Origin: Rhodopseudomonas palustris
GTDB taxonomy: Bacteria > Pseudomonadota > Alphaproteobacteria > Rhizobiales > Xanthobacteraceae
Assembly: GCF_003591005.1 (NCBI RefSeq)
Contig: NZ_QYYD01000014.1
Span: 90,622 to 154,621, forward strand
Reading direction: 5' to 3'
DNA length: 64,000 nt
Shown: positions 1-8,593 of the stretch, piece after piece
How positions within the stretch are numbered: position 1 is the stretch's first letter
Layout: each line of letters begins with the position of its first letter
Program-made: the position numbers and the translations under genes
Notes under the pieces: model-generated
The model's database searches: none
What the model was told of the DNA's origin: nothing
What the model saw: the letters and a program-made list of their open reading frames with translations, nothing else

Positions 1-67
1 GCGCCTGCGCAGCGGTGGCGAGCGCCGCCGCGAAGGCCGCGCCGAGCCAGAACCGAAGATGAGTCAT
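1..67 (-). CDS. Exported protein, N-terminal fragment (cut by window edge)
   Basis: Only the first 22 codons are inside the window. They read as a Sec signal peptide: M-T-H-L-R, then a hydrophobic core of Phe/Trp/Leu/Ala, then an A-Q-A motif typical of signal peptidase I cleavage. The ATG (67-65) is preceded, five bases away, by a strong Shine-Dalgarno sequence, GGGAGGA (79-73). The mature protein lies outside the window, so no function can be assigned. It follows rarA on the same strand, separated by a palindromic repeat. Confidence 0.65.
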   Translation of the reverse strand, partial: MTHLRFWLGAAFAAALATAAQA

Positions 68-206
68 GGTTGTCCTCCCGGTGATTGTTGTTGCGATGCG
101 AAGTCGCTGTTGTTTTTCGGGAAGGATGCGAGCGGTAACTAACCGGGTCTTGTGCCCAGAAGCTGGTCGGGGCGTGGTGCGGTGTCGCTGGTTGCGTACG
201 TAGAGA

Positions 207-299
207 TGTAGGGTGGGTTAGCGCGTAGCGCGTAACCCACCATCAGCGACCGCGGTTGGTGGGTTACGGCGCGCAAGGGCGCGCCTAACCCACCCTACA
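207..299. repeat. Palindromic intergenic repeat (GTAGGGTGGGTTA type)
   Basis: The outer arms TGTAGGGTGGGTTA (207-220) and TAACCCACCCTACA (286-299) are perfect inverted copies. The inside holds further imperfect GTGGGTTA/TAACCCAC units and GCGC runs, so the whole can fold as a long interrupted hairpin. It lies between rarA and the downstream exported protein. It looks like a dispersed non-coding repeat of this bacterial group and has no coding potential. Confidence 0.7.
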
Positions 300-306
300 A
301 GACCAG

Positions 307-1638
307 CTACTTCTCTTTCGCGGCGCGGAGCTTGGCCCAGTAATCGAGCCGCTTCCGGATCTCGCGTTCGAAGCCGCGGTCGGGCGGGTCGTAGAAGGTC
401 TGGCGGCCGAGCGCGTCGGGGAAGTAGTCCTGGCCGGAGAAGCCTTCCGGCGTGTCGTGGTCGTACTGATAGCCGCCGCCATAGCCTTCCGACTTCATCA
501 GCTTGGTCGGCGCGTTGAGGATGTGCTTGGGCGGCAGCAGCGAGCCGGCGCTCTTGGCTGTACTCATTGCGGCCTTGTAGGCGGTGTAGCCGGCGTTGGA
601 TTTCGGCGCGGTGGCGAGATAGATCACCGCCTGGGCGATCGCCAGTTCGCCCTCGGGACTGCCGAGGAAATCGTAAGCGTCCTTGGCGGCGTTGCAGATC
701 ACCAGCGCCTGCGGGTCGGCGAGGCCGATGTCCTCGACCGCCATCCGCACCACGCGGCGGGCGAGGAACAGCGGGTCTTCGCCGGCGTCGAACATCCGGC
801 ACAGATAATACAGCGCTGCGTCCGGATCGGAGCCGCGCACCGATTTGTGCAGCGCGGAGATCAGATTGTAGTGGCCGTCCGCGCCCTTGTCGTAGATCGG
901 GGCGCGGCGCTGCAGGATGTCCTGCAGCTGTGCGGCGTTGAAGATTTCGCCGGCGCGGGCCGACCGCCACACCTCTTCGGCCAGCGTCAGCGAGGCGCGG
1001 CCGTCGCCGTCGGCCATGCGTACCAGCACCGCCCGCGCCTCGGCGTCGAGCGGCAGCTTCCTGCCCTCGACCTCCTCGGCATGCGCGAACAGTTTCTCGA
1101 TCGCCGCGGCGTCGAGCGAACGAAACACCAGCACGCGGGCGCGCGACAACAGCGCCGCGTTGAGTTCGAACGACGGGTTCTCGGTGGTGGCGCCGACCAT
1201 CACCACAGTGCCGTCTTCCATCACCGGCAGAAACGAGTCCTGCTGCGCCTTGTTGAAGCGATGCACCTCGTCGACGAACAGCAGCGTGCCGGTGCCCATC
1301 TGGCGCCGCGCGCGGGCCGCGTCGAAGACTTTCTTGAGATCTGCGACGCCGGAGAACACCGCGGAAATCTGCTCGAAATGCAGCTCGGTGGCGTCGGCCA
1401 AGAGCCGCGCGACGGTGGTCTTGCCGGTGCCGGGCGGGCCCCAGAACACCAGTGAGCCGAGCGTGCGCGTCTCCAGCATCCGCGTCAGCGCGCCGTCGGG
1501 GCCGACGATGTGCTCCTGACCGACGACCTCGCTCAGCGTGCGCGGCCGCAGCCGATCCGGCAACGGCCGCGGCGCGTCGCGTTCGAGGCCAGCGGCGGCG
1601 AACAGGTTCGGTCCCGGCGATGATGACTTGGCGTTCAC
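307..1638 (-). CDS. rarA: Replication-associated recombination protein A (MgsA/RarA AAA+ ATPase)
   Basis: A 443-residue AAA+ ATPase related to clamp loaders. The family acts at stalled replication forks with SSB and RecA. Visible motifs are Walker A GPPGTGKT near residue 67, Walker B LLFVDEVHRF near 120, and the diagnostic ATTENPSFELN stretch (sensor 1 region) followed by LLSRARV with the arginine finger. The C-terminal half carries the tetramerisation region with the KSVRGSDPDAALYYL motif typical of RarA. Length matches the E. coli protein (about 447). It lies downstream of the DegP-like gene with a 185-base gap that holds a palindromic repeat, so separate expression is likely. Confidence 0.95.
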   Translation of the reverse strand: MNAKSSSPGPNLFAAAGLERDAPRPLPDRLRPRTLSEVVGQEHIVGPDGALTRMLETRTLGSLVFWGPPGTGKTTVARLLADATELHFEQISAVFSGVADLKKVFDAARARRQMGTGTLLFVDEVHRFNKAQQDSFLPVMEDGTVVMVGATTENPSFELNAALLSRARVLVFRSLDAAAIEKLFAHAEEVEGRKLPLDAEARAVLVRMADGDGRASLTLAEEVWRSARAGEIFNAAQLQDILQRRAPIYDKGADGHYNLISALHKSVRGSDPDAALYYLCRMFDAGEDPLFLARRVVRMAVEDIGLADPQALVICNAAKDAYDFLGSPEGELAIAQAVIYLATAPKSNAGYTAYKAAMSTAKSAGSLLPPKHILNAPTKLMKSEGYGGGYQYDHDTPEGFSGQDYFPDALGRQTFYDPPDRGFEREIRKRLDYWAKLRAAKEK

Positions 1639-1669
1639 GGCGTTGCGCCCCGCTTCATCGGGATATTCT

Positions 1670-1759
1670 CGTCATGGCCGGGCTTGTCCCGGCCATCCAC
1701 GCCTTTCTTGCCGCAGCCGCTGCAAGGCGTGGATGCCCGGCACAAGGCCGGGCATGACG
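1670..1759. repeat. Family A palindromic repeat, copy 1
   Basis: A 90-base element beginning CGTCATGGCCGGGCTTGTCC and ending in its near-reverse complement (..AAGGCCGGGCATGACG), with inner arms CCACGCC / GGCGTGG around a short variable loop. The same element recurs at 38180, 48080, 50544, 51721 and 55399, plus a half copy at 42857. It sits between degP-like and rarA. Confidence 0.85.
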
Positions 1760-1823
1760 TGGGGCTAAGTCAGTGCCGGAATTCATCGGCAGAGCTCTCT
1801 GCAGGGCGTCGTGTCCCGAAAGA

Positions 1824-3215
1824 CTACCCGCCCAGCGTGACGTTGATTTGCTGGCCGCCGCGGACCAGGGTGATGCGCCAGAGGCGGAACGACTCGTTGG
1901 TGATGCTCTGGAGATCGGCGGTCTTGGCGATACGCTTGTTGTTGACCGCCACGATGATGTCGCCCTTCTGGAAGCCGACGCCCGCCGCCGGGGCATCGTC
2001 GGCGAGGTCGGTAACGACGACGCCCTCGACGCTGGGATCGAGCCGCAGATCGTCGGCCAGCGCCGGCGAGATGTTGGCGATCTTGGCGCCCTGGAACGGC
2101 GAGCGCGCGGTCAGCACGATCTCGTCGCGGCCGGTGTCGGGCGCGACTTCCAGCGAAATGCTGAGCTTGACCGGCTTGCTGCCGCGCTGCACCTCGATCG
2201 CCGCCGCGCCGCCGAGCGGCCGCGTGGCGAAGCGATAGTCGAAGGCGTTGGGATCATCGACCGGGAAGCCGTCGATCGACACGATCAGGTCGGATACTTT
2301 CAGCCCTGCCCGTTCCGACGGGCTGCCCTTGCTGACGCTGGCGACCAGCGCGCCGCTCGGCCGCTTCAGGCCGAGCGTTTCGGCGATCTCCGGCGTGACC
2401 GCCTGCAGCCGCGCGCCGAGCCACGGCCGCTTCACCGCCTTGCCGCCGGTCTTGGCCGAAGCGATCACCACCCGCACCATGTTGGCGGGAATCGCGAAGC
2501 CGATGCCCTGCGAGCCGCCGGAGCGCGAGAAAATGGCGGTGTTGATGCCGACCAGCTTGCCGGTCATGTCGACCAGCGCGCCGCCGGAGTTGCCCGGGTT
2601 GATCGCCGCATCGGTCTGGATGAAGAACTGATAGTCGGTGATGCCGACCTGGGTGCGGGCCAGCGCCGAGACGATGCCGTGCGTCACGGTCTGGCCGACC
2701 CCGAACGGATTGCCGACCGCCAGCACCAGATCGCCGACCAGGAGTTCGTCGGAATTGGCGAGCTCGAGCGTGGCGAACTTCTCCTTGCTGTTCTTGATGC
2801 GCAGCACCGCGAGATCAGTGCGGCTGTCCTTCAGCACGATCTCGGCCTCGAACTCGCGCTTGTCCGCCAGCGAGACCTTGACCTGATCGGCCCCCTCGAT
2901 GACGTGATTGTTGGTGACGACGAGGCCCGAGGCATCGACCATCACGCCGGAGCCGAGCGAGCGCTGGATCTGCTCCGGCTGCGGACCGACGCCGAAGAAG
3001 CGGCGGAACACCGGATCTTCCAGCAGCGGGTTGCGGTTCTGCACCACTTTGGCGGCGTAGACGTTGACCACGGCGGGCTGCACCGTCTGCACGATCGGCG
3101 CGTAGCTGAGCTTGATCTCGGCCTGCGACGCCGGCAGCCGCCGCTCCTGCGCCGAGGCGGGAAGCGACGCGGCGAGCGACAGCAGGGCGGCCGTGACAAT
3201 GCGAGCAGCAGACAT
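1824..3215 (-). CDS. DegP/Do-like periplasmic serine protease (HtrA family)
   Basis: A 463-residue periplasmic HtrA protease for quality control of envelope proteins. A Sec signal peptide (residues 1-22, ending A-S-A) precedes a trypsin-like domain with the full catalytic triad: His104 in TNNHVIEGA, Asp134 in SRTDLAVLRI and Ser210 in NPGNSGGALVD. Two PDZ domains follow, at roughly 265-355 and 370-460. The second (GVVVTDLADDAPAAGVGFQKGDII) is intact. It is divergent from the MDR gene at 3426. In related genomes a Do-type protease gene lies between rplQ and rarA, as here, though two dehydrogenase genes intervene in this window. Which paralogue (DegP, DegQ or MucD) is not resolved. Confidence 0.92.
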   Translation of the reverse strand: MSAARIVTAALLSLAASLPASAQERRLPASQAEIKLSYAPIVQTVQPAVVNVYAAKVVQNRNPLLEDPVFRRFFGVGPQPEQIQRSLGSGVMVDASGLVVTNNHVIEGADQVKVSLADKREFEAEIVLKDSRTDLAVLRIKNSKEKFATLELANSDELLVGDLVLAVGNPFGVGQTVTHGIVSALARTQVGITDYQFFIQTDAAINPGNSGGALVDMTGKLVGINTAIFSRSGGSQGIGFAIPANMVRVVIASAKTGGKAVKRPWLGARLQAVTPEIAETLGLKRPSGALVASVSKGSPSERAGLKVSDLIVSIDGFPVDDPNAFDYRFATRPLGGAAAIEVQRGSKPVKLSISLEVAPDTGRDEIVLTARSPFQGAKIANISPALADDLRLDPSVEGVVVTDLADDAPAAGVGFQKGDIIVAVNNKRIAKTADLQSITNESFRLWRITLVRGGQQINVTLGG

Positions 3216-3425
3216 GAGACAATGTTCCAGATGTTGACGGGCAGCGCGGACACCGCGCGCGCTCGAATCGAGCCGATGAAAGCGGCGGATTGTAGCCTCG
3301 TCGCCGCAGCGGCGGGAGGTCGACCATGCGTGTGCCTAGCATACTCCTCCCGCCGCGCCGCTTGCAATTCCGGGCCGGGATGGCACCTACAGGGCAGGAT
3401 TTGCACAGCACAGGAGTGACGCGCG

Positions 3426-4445
3426 ATGAAGGCCGTGGGCTATACCAAACCGCTTCCGATTGACGATCCCGAGGCCCTGATCGATTTCGACGCGCCGAAG
3501 CCGACGCCGAAGCCGCGCGATCTGCTGGTCGCCGTGAAGGCGGTGTCGGTCAATCCGGTCGACACCAAGGTCCGCAAACGCGCCGCGCCGCCGGCCGGCG
3601 AGACCAAGATTCTGGGCTACGACGCGGCCGGCGTGGTCGAAGCGGTCGGCAGCGCGGTGACGCTGTTCAAGCCGGGCGACGAGGTGTTCTACGCCGGTTC
3701 GATCCTGCGCCAGGGCACCAACGCCGAGTTTCACGCCGTCGACGAGCGCATCGTCGGCCACAAGCCGAAGACGCTGGACTTCGCGCATGCCGCGGCGCTG
3801 CCGCTGACCGCGATCACCGCCTGGGAGCTGTTGTTCGACCGGCTCGGCGCGCAGCCCAGCAAGGCGTTCGATCCGCGCACGCTGCTGATCATCGGCGGCG
3901 CCGGCGGCGTCGGCTCCATCCTGATCCAGCTGGCGCGCCGCCTCACCGGGCTGTCGATCATCGCCACGGCGTCGCGGCCGGAGACGCAGGCGTGGTGCCG
4001 CGAGCTCGGCGCCCATGCGGTGATCGATCATTCAAAGCCGATGAAGGCCCAGGTCGACGCGCTGGGGCTGCCGCCGGTCGTGCTGATCGCCAGCCTGACC
4101 AACACCGATACGCACTTCACCCAGCTGATCGACATCCTCGCCCCGCAGGGCAAGATCGGCCTGATCGACGATCCGGTGCAGCCGCTCAACCCGATGCTGC
4201 TGAAGCCCAAGTCGGCGTCGCTGCATTGGGAAGCGATGTTCGCCCGCTCGAGCTATGAAACCCCCGACATGATCGCGCAGCACCACCTGCTCGACGAAGT
4301 CGCCGGCCTGATCGACGCCGGCGTGCTGCGCACCACGCTGGACCAGACCTACGGCACGATCAACGCCGCCAACCTCAAACGCGCCCACGCGCTGATCGAA
4401 AGCGGCAAGGCGAAGGGCAAGATCGTGCTGGAGGGATGGGGTTAG
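3426..4445 (+). CDS. MDR-family zinc-type alcohol dehydrogenase / quinone oxidoreductase-like protein
   Basis: A 339-residue medium-chain dehydrogenase/reductase. The N-terminal GroES-like fold includes VSVNPVDTKVRK and ILGYDAAGVVEAVG. The nucleotide-binding domain has the motif IIGGAGGVGSILIQLARR near residue 160, which favours NADPH. The usual structural-zinc cysteine cluster is absent, so despite family names it is probably a zinc-free quinone/enone reductase. GGAG lies about nine bases before the ATG. One of the few plus-strand genes in the left half, it is divergent from the protease. Substrate unknown. Confidence 0.88.
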   Translation: MKAVGYTKPLPIDDPEALIDFDAPKPTPKPRDLLVAVKAVSVNPVDTKVRKRAAPPAGETKILGYDAAGVVEAVGSAVTLFKPGDEVFYAGSILRQGTNAEFHAVDERIVGHKPKTLDFAHAAALPLTAITAWELLFDRLGAQPSKAFDPRTLLIIGGAGGVGSILIQLARRLTGLSIIATASRPETQAWCRELGAHAVIDHSKPMKAQVDALGLPPVVLIASLTNTDTHFTQLIDILAPQGKIGLIDDPVQPLNPMLLKPKSASLHWEAMFARSSYETPDMIAQHHLLDEVAGLIDAGVLRTTLDQTYGTINAANLKRAHALIESGKAKGKIVLEGWG

Positions 4446-4479
4446 GCGGCTGCGGGAGTTGGCGCAGTGGCTGGGGCGC

Positions 4480-4670
4480 CCTCACCCCAACCCTCTCCCG
4501 CAAGCGGGAGAGGGAGCCGGCCGCCGCTACGGCGGCGTCGAGGATGAACGCTGATGCGGACGAATTAATCGTCTGAATGAGCGACTGCGAAGATCGCGAC
4601 AAGACCACCTCACCCGCCCCGCTGGCAGCGCGCTCCCTCTCCTGCTTGCGGGAGAGGGTTGGGGTGAGGG
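4480..4670. repeat. Family C inverted-repeat element (CTCACCCCAACCCTCTCCC type)
   Basis: Two inverted copies of a roughly 35-base hairpin unit bound this segment. The left unit (4480-4514) contains CTCACCCCAACCCTCTCCC-GC-AAGCGGGAGAGGG. The right unit (4635-4670) is its reverse complement with one or two changes. Each unit is itself a hairpin through CTCTCCCGC / GCGGGAGAG. Together with the family D unit at 4719-4759 it fills the 324-base gap between the MDR and SDR genes (4446-4769). No gene is seen in that gap. Confidence 0.7.
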
Positions 4671-4718
4671 CTGCCGCGGATGCTGACTCAGCGATCAGAT
4701 TTCTTCGTACCAACTTCT

Positions 4719-4759
4719 GGATTCCGGGTTCGCTCGCTGCGCGAGCGCCCCGGAATGAC
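4719..4759. repeat. Family D repeat, single unit (ATTCCGGG...CCCCGGAATGAC)
   Basis: A compact palindrome with outer arms ATTCCGGG and CCCCGGAAT and inner arms CGCTCGC / GCGAGCG. The same motif occurs as a paired element at 63817-63931. It lies between the family C element and the stop of the SDR gene. Confidence 0.65.
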
Positions 4760-4769
4760 GACGCGGTTA

Positions 4770-5564
4770 CTACGCGATCGTCGGCAGCAATCCGCCTTCC
4801 GCCCGCAGCGCGGCGCCGTTGGTGGCCGAGGATTCTTTCGAGCTGACATAGACCACCATGTTGGCGATCTCCTCGACGGTGGCGAAGCGCTGGATCAGTG
4901 AGCCGGGGCGGTGCTGCTTGACGAAGTTGGCGGCGGCCTCTTCCTCCGACTGGCCGTTCTGCCGGGCGAGATCGGCCACGAAGGTCTTGACACCCTCGCT
5001 CATCGTCGGGCCCGGCATCACGGAATTGACCGTCACCGCGGTGCCGCGGGTGAGTTCGGCGAGGCCGCGCGAGATCGACAGCTGCGCGGTCTTGGTCATG
5101 CCGTAGTGGATCATCTCCTTCGGGATCATCAGCGCGGATTCCGAGGCGATGAAGACGATGCGGCCCCAGTTGCGCGTCAGCATCGCCGGCATATAGGCAC
5201 GCGACAGCCGCACGCCGCTCATCACATTGACGTCAAAGAAGCGCTGCCAGTCCTCGTCCGGAATGTCGAAGAACGGTTTTGGCTCGAAGATGCCGGTGTT
5301 GTTGATCAGGATGTCGACGTCGGGCTGAGCCTTGACCAGCTTGGCGCAGCCCTCGGCGGTGGAGACGTCGGCGGCGACGCCGGTGATGCTGCCGCCCTGC
5401 GCGGCCTGCCTCACCGCGGCCACGGCCTCGTCCACCTTGGCCTGCGTCCGCCCGTTGACCACGACATTGGCGCCGGTCGCCGCAAGGCCCTTGGCGATGG
5501 CATGGCCGATGCCGGCGGTCGACCCGGTGACGAGCGCGGTCTTGCCGGACAAGTTGATGTGCAT
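4770..5564 (-). CDS. Short-chain dehydrogenase/reductase (SDR)
   Basis: A 264-residue classical SDR, probably an NAD(P)H-dependent oxidoreductase of unknown substrate. It has the cofactor motif TGSTAGIG near residue 12, NNTG (NNAG-like) near 87, catalytic Ser in IASESAL, and catalytic Tyr/Lys in YGMTK. The frame could start 14 codons earlier, but the ATG at 5564 starts the canonical fold (MHINLSGKTALVTGS) and has GGAG seven bases upstream. It lies after the rplQ terminator and a family B repeat, so it is not part of the ribosomal operon. Confidence 0.9.
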   Translation of the reverse strand: MHINLSGKTALVTGSTAGIGHAIAKGLAATGANVVVNGRTQAKVDEAVAAVRQAAQGGSITGVAADVSTAEGCAKLVKAQPDVDILINNTGIFEPKPFFDIPDEDWQRFFDVNVMSGVRLSRAYMPAMLTRNWGRIVFIASESALMIPKEMIHYGMTKTAQLSISRGLAELTRGTAVTVNSVMPGPTMSEGVKTFVADLARQNGQSEEEAAANFVKQHRPGSLIQRFATVEEIANMVVYVSSKESSATNGAALRAEGGLLPTIA

Positions 5565-5663
5565 GGGGGTGCTCCGTTGAGGTTTGTCGCAATCGAGGGC
5601 CTGCAACTCATCGACCAGAACATCGCTCCCGGCACCTCACAAGCGCGTGGGCGTAGCCTCTCC

Positions 5664-5748
5664 CCGTCATTGCGAGCGAAGCGAAGCAATCCAGAAGCGT
5701 CGTGCACTGAGCTGGATTGCTTCGTCGCTTCGCTCGTCGCAATGACGG
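5664..5748. repeat. Family B palindromic repeat, copy 1 (CGTCATTGCGAGCGAAGC type)
   Basis: An 85-base near-perfect inverted repeat. The left arm begins CCGTCATTGCGAGCGAAGCG and continues AAGCAATCCAG. The right arm is CTGGATTGCTTCG followed by TCGCTTCGCTCG and ends CGCAATGACGG. A second copy is at 26987-27071. It is intergenic between the SDR gene and the rplQ terminator. Confidence 0.8.
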
Positions 5749-5768
5749 AAAGGCTGGGCGTCAATGAC

Positions 5769-5800
5769 AAAAAGGCGGCGCCTTGCGGCACCGCCTTTTG
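5769..5800 (-). terminator. Rho-independent terminator after rplQ
   Basis: On the minus strand the hairpin arms are AAAAGGCGGTGC and GCGCCGCCTTTTT around a CGCAAG loop, with one G.U pair, ending in a run of five T. It begins about 30 bases beyond the rplQ stop and marks the end of the long S10-spc-alpha transcription unit. Confidence 0.8.
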
Positions 5801-5828
5801 AAACCAATCAGCCGTAAAGGCGAGCAGC

Positions 5829-6242
5829 TTACGCGGCTTCGGCGGAATCCTGCACCGGGCCGGAGTCCTTGCCCTTGGCGTCTTCGTCGCGGTCGACGAA
5901 TTCGATCACGGCCATCGCGGCGTTGTCGCCGTAGCGGAAGCCGGCCTTGATGATGCGGGTGTAGCCGCCGTTGCGGTCGGCGTAGCGCGGGGCCAGCACG
6001 TCGAACAGCTTCTTGACCTGATCCTTGTCGCGCATTTCGGCGATCGCCTGGCGGCGCTTGTCGAGGCCGCCCTTCTTGCCGAGCGTGACCAGCTTCTCGA
6101 CGATCGGCCGCAGTTCCTTGGCCTTCGGCAGCGTGGTGACGATCTGCTCGTGCTTGATCAGCGCGGCGCACATGTTGGCGAACATCGCCTTGCGATGCTC
6201 GGCGGTGCGGTTGAGCTTCCGGTGAACCTTGCCGTGATTCAT
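5829..6242 (-). CDS. rplQ: 50S ribosomal protein L17
   Basis: A 137-residue L17, a large-subunit protein near the exit tunnel. The N-terminus [20 protein letters not shown] is the conserved L17 signature, followed by [20 protein letters not shown]. The C-terminal tail is slightly longer and more acidic than the 127-residue E. coli protein. It is the last gene of the alpha operon, 123 bases after rpoA, and is followed by a terminator. Confidence 0.97.
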   Translation of the reverse strand: MNHGKVHRKLNRTAEHRKAMFANMCAALIKHEQIVTTLPKAKELRPIVEKLVTLGKKGGLDKRRQAIAEMRDKDQVKKLFDVLAPRYADRNGGYTRIIKAGFRYGDNAAMAVIEFVDRDEDAKGKDSGPVQDSAEAA

Positions 6243-6332
6243 GACGTGTACTTCCTCGAATGATTCCCGACGGTTCGTCGGAGTTGCTCAGGTGGGCTGC
6301 CTGCGTTCGCCCGGGTGATTAGCAAAGCAATT

Positions 6333-6352
6333 GCCGGGCGCTGACGCCCGGC
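6333..6352 (-). other. Small hairpin in the rpoA-rplQ gap
   Basis: The arms GCCGGGCG (6333-6340) and CGCCCGGC (6345-6352) pair perfectly over a four-base loop. There is no T-run on the minus strand, so it is not an obvious terminator. It could be a processing or mRNA-stability element between rpoA and rplQ. Confidence 0.4.
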
Positions 6353-6365
6353 CATGAAACGTCGA

Positions 6366-7385
6366 TCAGTAATGATCCTCGAAGCGCTTGGCCAGTTCGT
6401 CGATGTTCTCGGGCGGCCAGCCCGGCACTTCCATGCCGAGATGCAGGCCCATCTGCGCCAGCACTTCCTTGATCTCGTTCAGCGACTTGCGGCCGAAGTT
6501 CGGGGTACGGAGCATTTCGGCTTCCGACTTCTGCACCAGATCGCCGATGTAGACGATGTTGTCGTTCTTCAGGCAGTTGGCCGAACGCACCGACAGCTCG
6601 AGTTCGTCCACCTTCTTGAGGAAGGCCGGGTTGAAGGCGAGATCCGGGATGATCTCCTGGGCGACTTCCTTGCGCGGCTCTTCGAAGTTGACGAAGACGT
6701 TGAGCTGATCCTGCAGGATGCGGGCGGCGAACGCCACCGCGTCGTCCGGGGTCAGCGCGCCGTTGGTCTCGACCGTCATGGTCAGCTTGTCGTAATCGAG
6801 GATCTGGCCCTCGCGGGTGTTCTCGACCTTGTACGACACCTTGCGCACCGGCGAGTACAGGCTGTCGACCGGGATCAGGCCGATCGGCGCGTCTTCCGGA
6901 CGGTTGCGCTCGGCGGCGACGTAGCCCTTGCCGGTGTTGACGGTGAATTCCATGCGGATCTCGGCGCCCTCGTCGAGGGTGCAGAGCTGCAGGTCGGGGT
7001 TCAGCACGACGATGTCGCCGACGGTCTGGATGTCACCGGCGGTGACGGCGCCCGGACCGGACTTCTTCACGACCATCCGCTTCGGGCCTTCGCCCTGCAT
7101 CTTCAGCGAGATGTCCTTGATGTTCAGCACGATGTCGGTGACGTCTTCACGCACGCCGGCAATCGAGGAGAACTCGTGCAGCACGCCGTCGATGTGGACC
7201 GACTGCACCGCCGCGCCCTGCAGCGACGACAGCAGCACGCGCCGCAGCGCGTTGCCCAGCGTCTGGCCGAAGCCGCGCTCGAGCGGCTCGGCGACCAGCG
7301 TCGCGAAGCGGGTCGCGTCGCTGCCCTGGGTGACCTGGAGCTTGTTCGGTCGAATGAGTTCTTGCCAATTCTTCTGGATCGTCAC
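6366..7385 (-). CDS. rpoA: DNA-directed RNA polymerase subunit alpha
   Basis: A 339-residue alpha subunit, the dimeric scaffold of RNA polymerase. The N-terminal assembly domain (residues 1-235) shows [22 protein letters not shown]. The C-terminal domain (about 250-325), which contacts UP elements and activators, shows [16 protein letters not shown] and the helix-hairpin-helix [16 protein letters not shown]. It lies in the standard alpha-operon position between rpsK and rplQ. A terminator-like hairpin lies in the gap before it. Confidence 0.98.
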   Translation of the reverse strand: MTIQKNWQELIRPNKLQVTQGSDATRFATLVAEPLERGFGQTLGNALRRVLLSSLQGAAVQSVHIDGVLHEFSSIAGVREDVTDIVLNIKDISLKMQGEGPKRMVVKKSGPGAVTAGDIQTVGDIVVLNPDLQLCTLDEGAEIRMEFTVNTGKGYVAAERNRPEDAPIGLIPVDSLYSPVRKVSYKVENTREGQILDYDKLTMTVETNGALTPDDAVAFAARILQDQLNVFVNFEEPRKEVAQEIIPDLAFNPAFLKKVDELELSVRSANCLKNDNIVYIGDLVQKSEAEMLRTPNFGRKSLNEIKEVLAQMGLHLGMEVPGWPPENIDELAKRFEDHY

Positions 7386-7478
7386 TGTGTCACCTTCCTG
7401 GCCAGTCCATCGCCGCCGAAAATCAAGGCGCGGTCGCTACTAGCATTGGAAACTGCGGATCAATCCGCGCCAAATATC

Positions 7479-7513
7479 GAAAACAGTCGCGGGCGGCACA
7501 TGGCCACCCGCGA
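7479..7513 (-). terminator. Terminator-like hairpin between rpsK and rpoA (attenuator candidate)
   Basis: On the minus strand TCGCGGGTGGC pairs with GCCGCCCGCGA over a short CATGT loop (one G.U), followed by CTGTTTTC. It starts seven bases after the rpsK stop. Because rpoA and rplQ follow on the same strand, it could cause partial termination or mark an mRNA processing site rather than the operon end. Confidence 0.5.
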
Positions 7514-7519
7514 GAAATA

Positions 7520-7909
7520 TCAAACCCGGCGGCGCTTGCGCGGCCGGCAGCCGTTGTGCGGGATCGTGGTGACGTCGCGGATCGAGGTCACCGTGAAGCC
7601 CGCGGCCTGCAGCGCGCGCAGCGCCGACTCACGGCCCGAGCCGGGCCCAGCCACCTCGACCTCGAGGGTGCGCATGCCGTGCTCCTGGGCCTTCTTGGCG
7701 ACGTCCTCGGCCGCGACCTGCGCGGCGTACGGGGTCGACTTGCGCGAGCCCTTGAAGCCCATCGTGCCGGCCGACGACCAGGCAATCGCATTGCCCTGCG
7801 CGTCGGTGATGGTGATGGTGGTGTTGTTGAACGACGAATTCACATGCGCAATGCCCGAGGCGATGTTCTTGCGCTCGCGGCGGCGAATGCGGCCGGCTTC
7901 CTTAGCCAT
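7520..7909 (-). CDS. rpsK: 30S ribosomal protein S11
   Basis: A 129-residue S11, part of the small-subunit platform near the mRNA exit. The conserved core is visible: [34 protein letters not shown] and the C-terminal [16 protein letters not shown]. Length equals the family norm. It lies between rpsM and rpoA. The gap to rpsM is unusually long for this operon (130 bases) because it holds a family E repeat. Confidence 0.98.
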   Translation of the reverse strand: MAKEAGRIRRRERKNIASGIAHVNSSFNNTTITITDAQGNAIAWSSAGTMGFKGSRKSTPYAAQVAAEDVAKKAQEHGMRTLEVEVAGPGSGRESALRALQAAGFTVTSIRDVTTIPHNGCRPRKRRRV

Positions 7910-7965
7910 GGTCTACCTTTCTTGAGATCTCAACGCCGCCGTAACGCCAGCGGCTCCACCGAAAC

Positions 7966-8034
7966 GGCGAATGGCGAATAGCGAGTGGCGAATAGAGGAG
8001 ACCCCCTACTCGCCATTCGCCATTCGCTACTCGC
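7966..8034. repeat. Family E palindrome, copy 1 (GCGAATGGCGAATAG type)
   Basis: Left arm GCGAATGGCGAATAGCGAGT and right arm ACTCGCCATTCGCCATTCGC are imperfect inverted copies, with further ATTCGC/GCGAAT reiterations. It lies between rpsM and rpsK. A diverged relative sits between tuf copy 1 and rpsJ (20894-20956). In both places it would be transcribed into ribosomal mRNA. Confidence 0.65.
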
Positions 8035-8039
8035 GCAAA

Positions 8040-8408
8040 TTACTTCTTCTTGCCGGCGATCGCCTTCGCCGGACCCTTGCGGGTGCGGGCGTTGGTGTGG
8101 GTACGCTGGCCACGCACCGGCAGACCGCGACGATGACGCAGGCCGCGATAGCAGCCCAGGTCCATCAGACGCTTGATGTTCATGCCGGTCTCACGGCGAA
8201 GGTCGCCTTCCACGAGGTAATCGCGGTCGATCACTTCGCGGATCTGAAGAACCTCGGCGTCGCTCAGCTGATTGACGCGACGCTCAACCGGGATCTTCAC
8301 CTTCTCCAGGATCTCGGACGCGTTCTTCTGGCCGATACCATGGATGTACTGAAGCGCGATCAGCACGCGCTTGTTGGTCGGGATATTCACGCCGGCAATA
8401 CGGGCCAC
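8040..8408 (-). CDS. rpsM: 30S ribosomal protein S13
   Basis: A 122-residue S13, a small-subunit head protein contacting the P-site tRNA. It shows [32 protein letters not shown] and the basic tail [19 protein letters not shown]. The frame extends six codons upstream to an ATG, but the family N-terminus (M-A-R-I-A-G-V) starts at the GTG at 8408-8406. GGAG lies eight bases upstream of that codon, so a GTG start is chosen. First gene of the alpha block, with its own likely promoter at 8554-8581. Confidence 0.96.
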   Translation of the reverse strand: MARIAGVNIPTNKRVLIALQYIHGIGQKNASEILEKVKIPVERRVNQLSDAEVLQIREVIDRDYLVEGDLRRETGMNIKRLMDLGCYRGLRHRRGLPVRGQRTHTNARTRKGPAKAIAGKKK

Positions 8409-8553
8409 AGACTTCTCTCCTGTCACCGACCGTCGGGCCGGTTGTATCTTGCTATCTCGGGCTGGCGTTCACAAACGCGAACACGACGCCATCCCCTCGG
8501 TTACTTTCGGGGCCCGGCATCGTCTGAAACCTATCCGACGGATATCGGGCCTT

Positions 8554-8581
8554 AATAAAGGATTCTGTTTCGCTTCGTCAA
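8554..8581 (-). promoter_or_regulatory. Predicted sigma-70 promoter for rpsM-rpsK-rpoA-rplQ
   Basis: On the minus strand a -35 TTGACG (8581-8576) is separated by 16 bases from a -10 TTTATT (8559-8554). It lies just beyond the adk stop and about 145 bases upstream of the rpsM start. It would give the alpha block transcription independent of the S10 promoter. Prediction by motif only. Confidence 0.55.
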
Positions 8582-8593
8582 CCAAATCCCGGA

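Noticed and set aside
1670..1759. Family A palindromes as transposon ends or miniature insertion sequences with a nearby transposase
   Set aside because: No transposase frame or target-site duplication is visible in the window. They are reported as dispersed repeats only.
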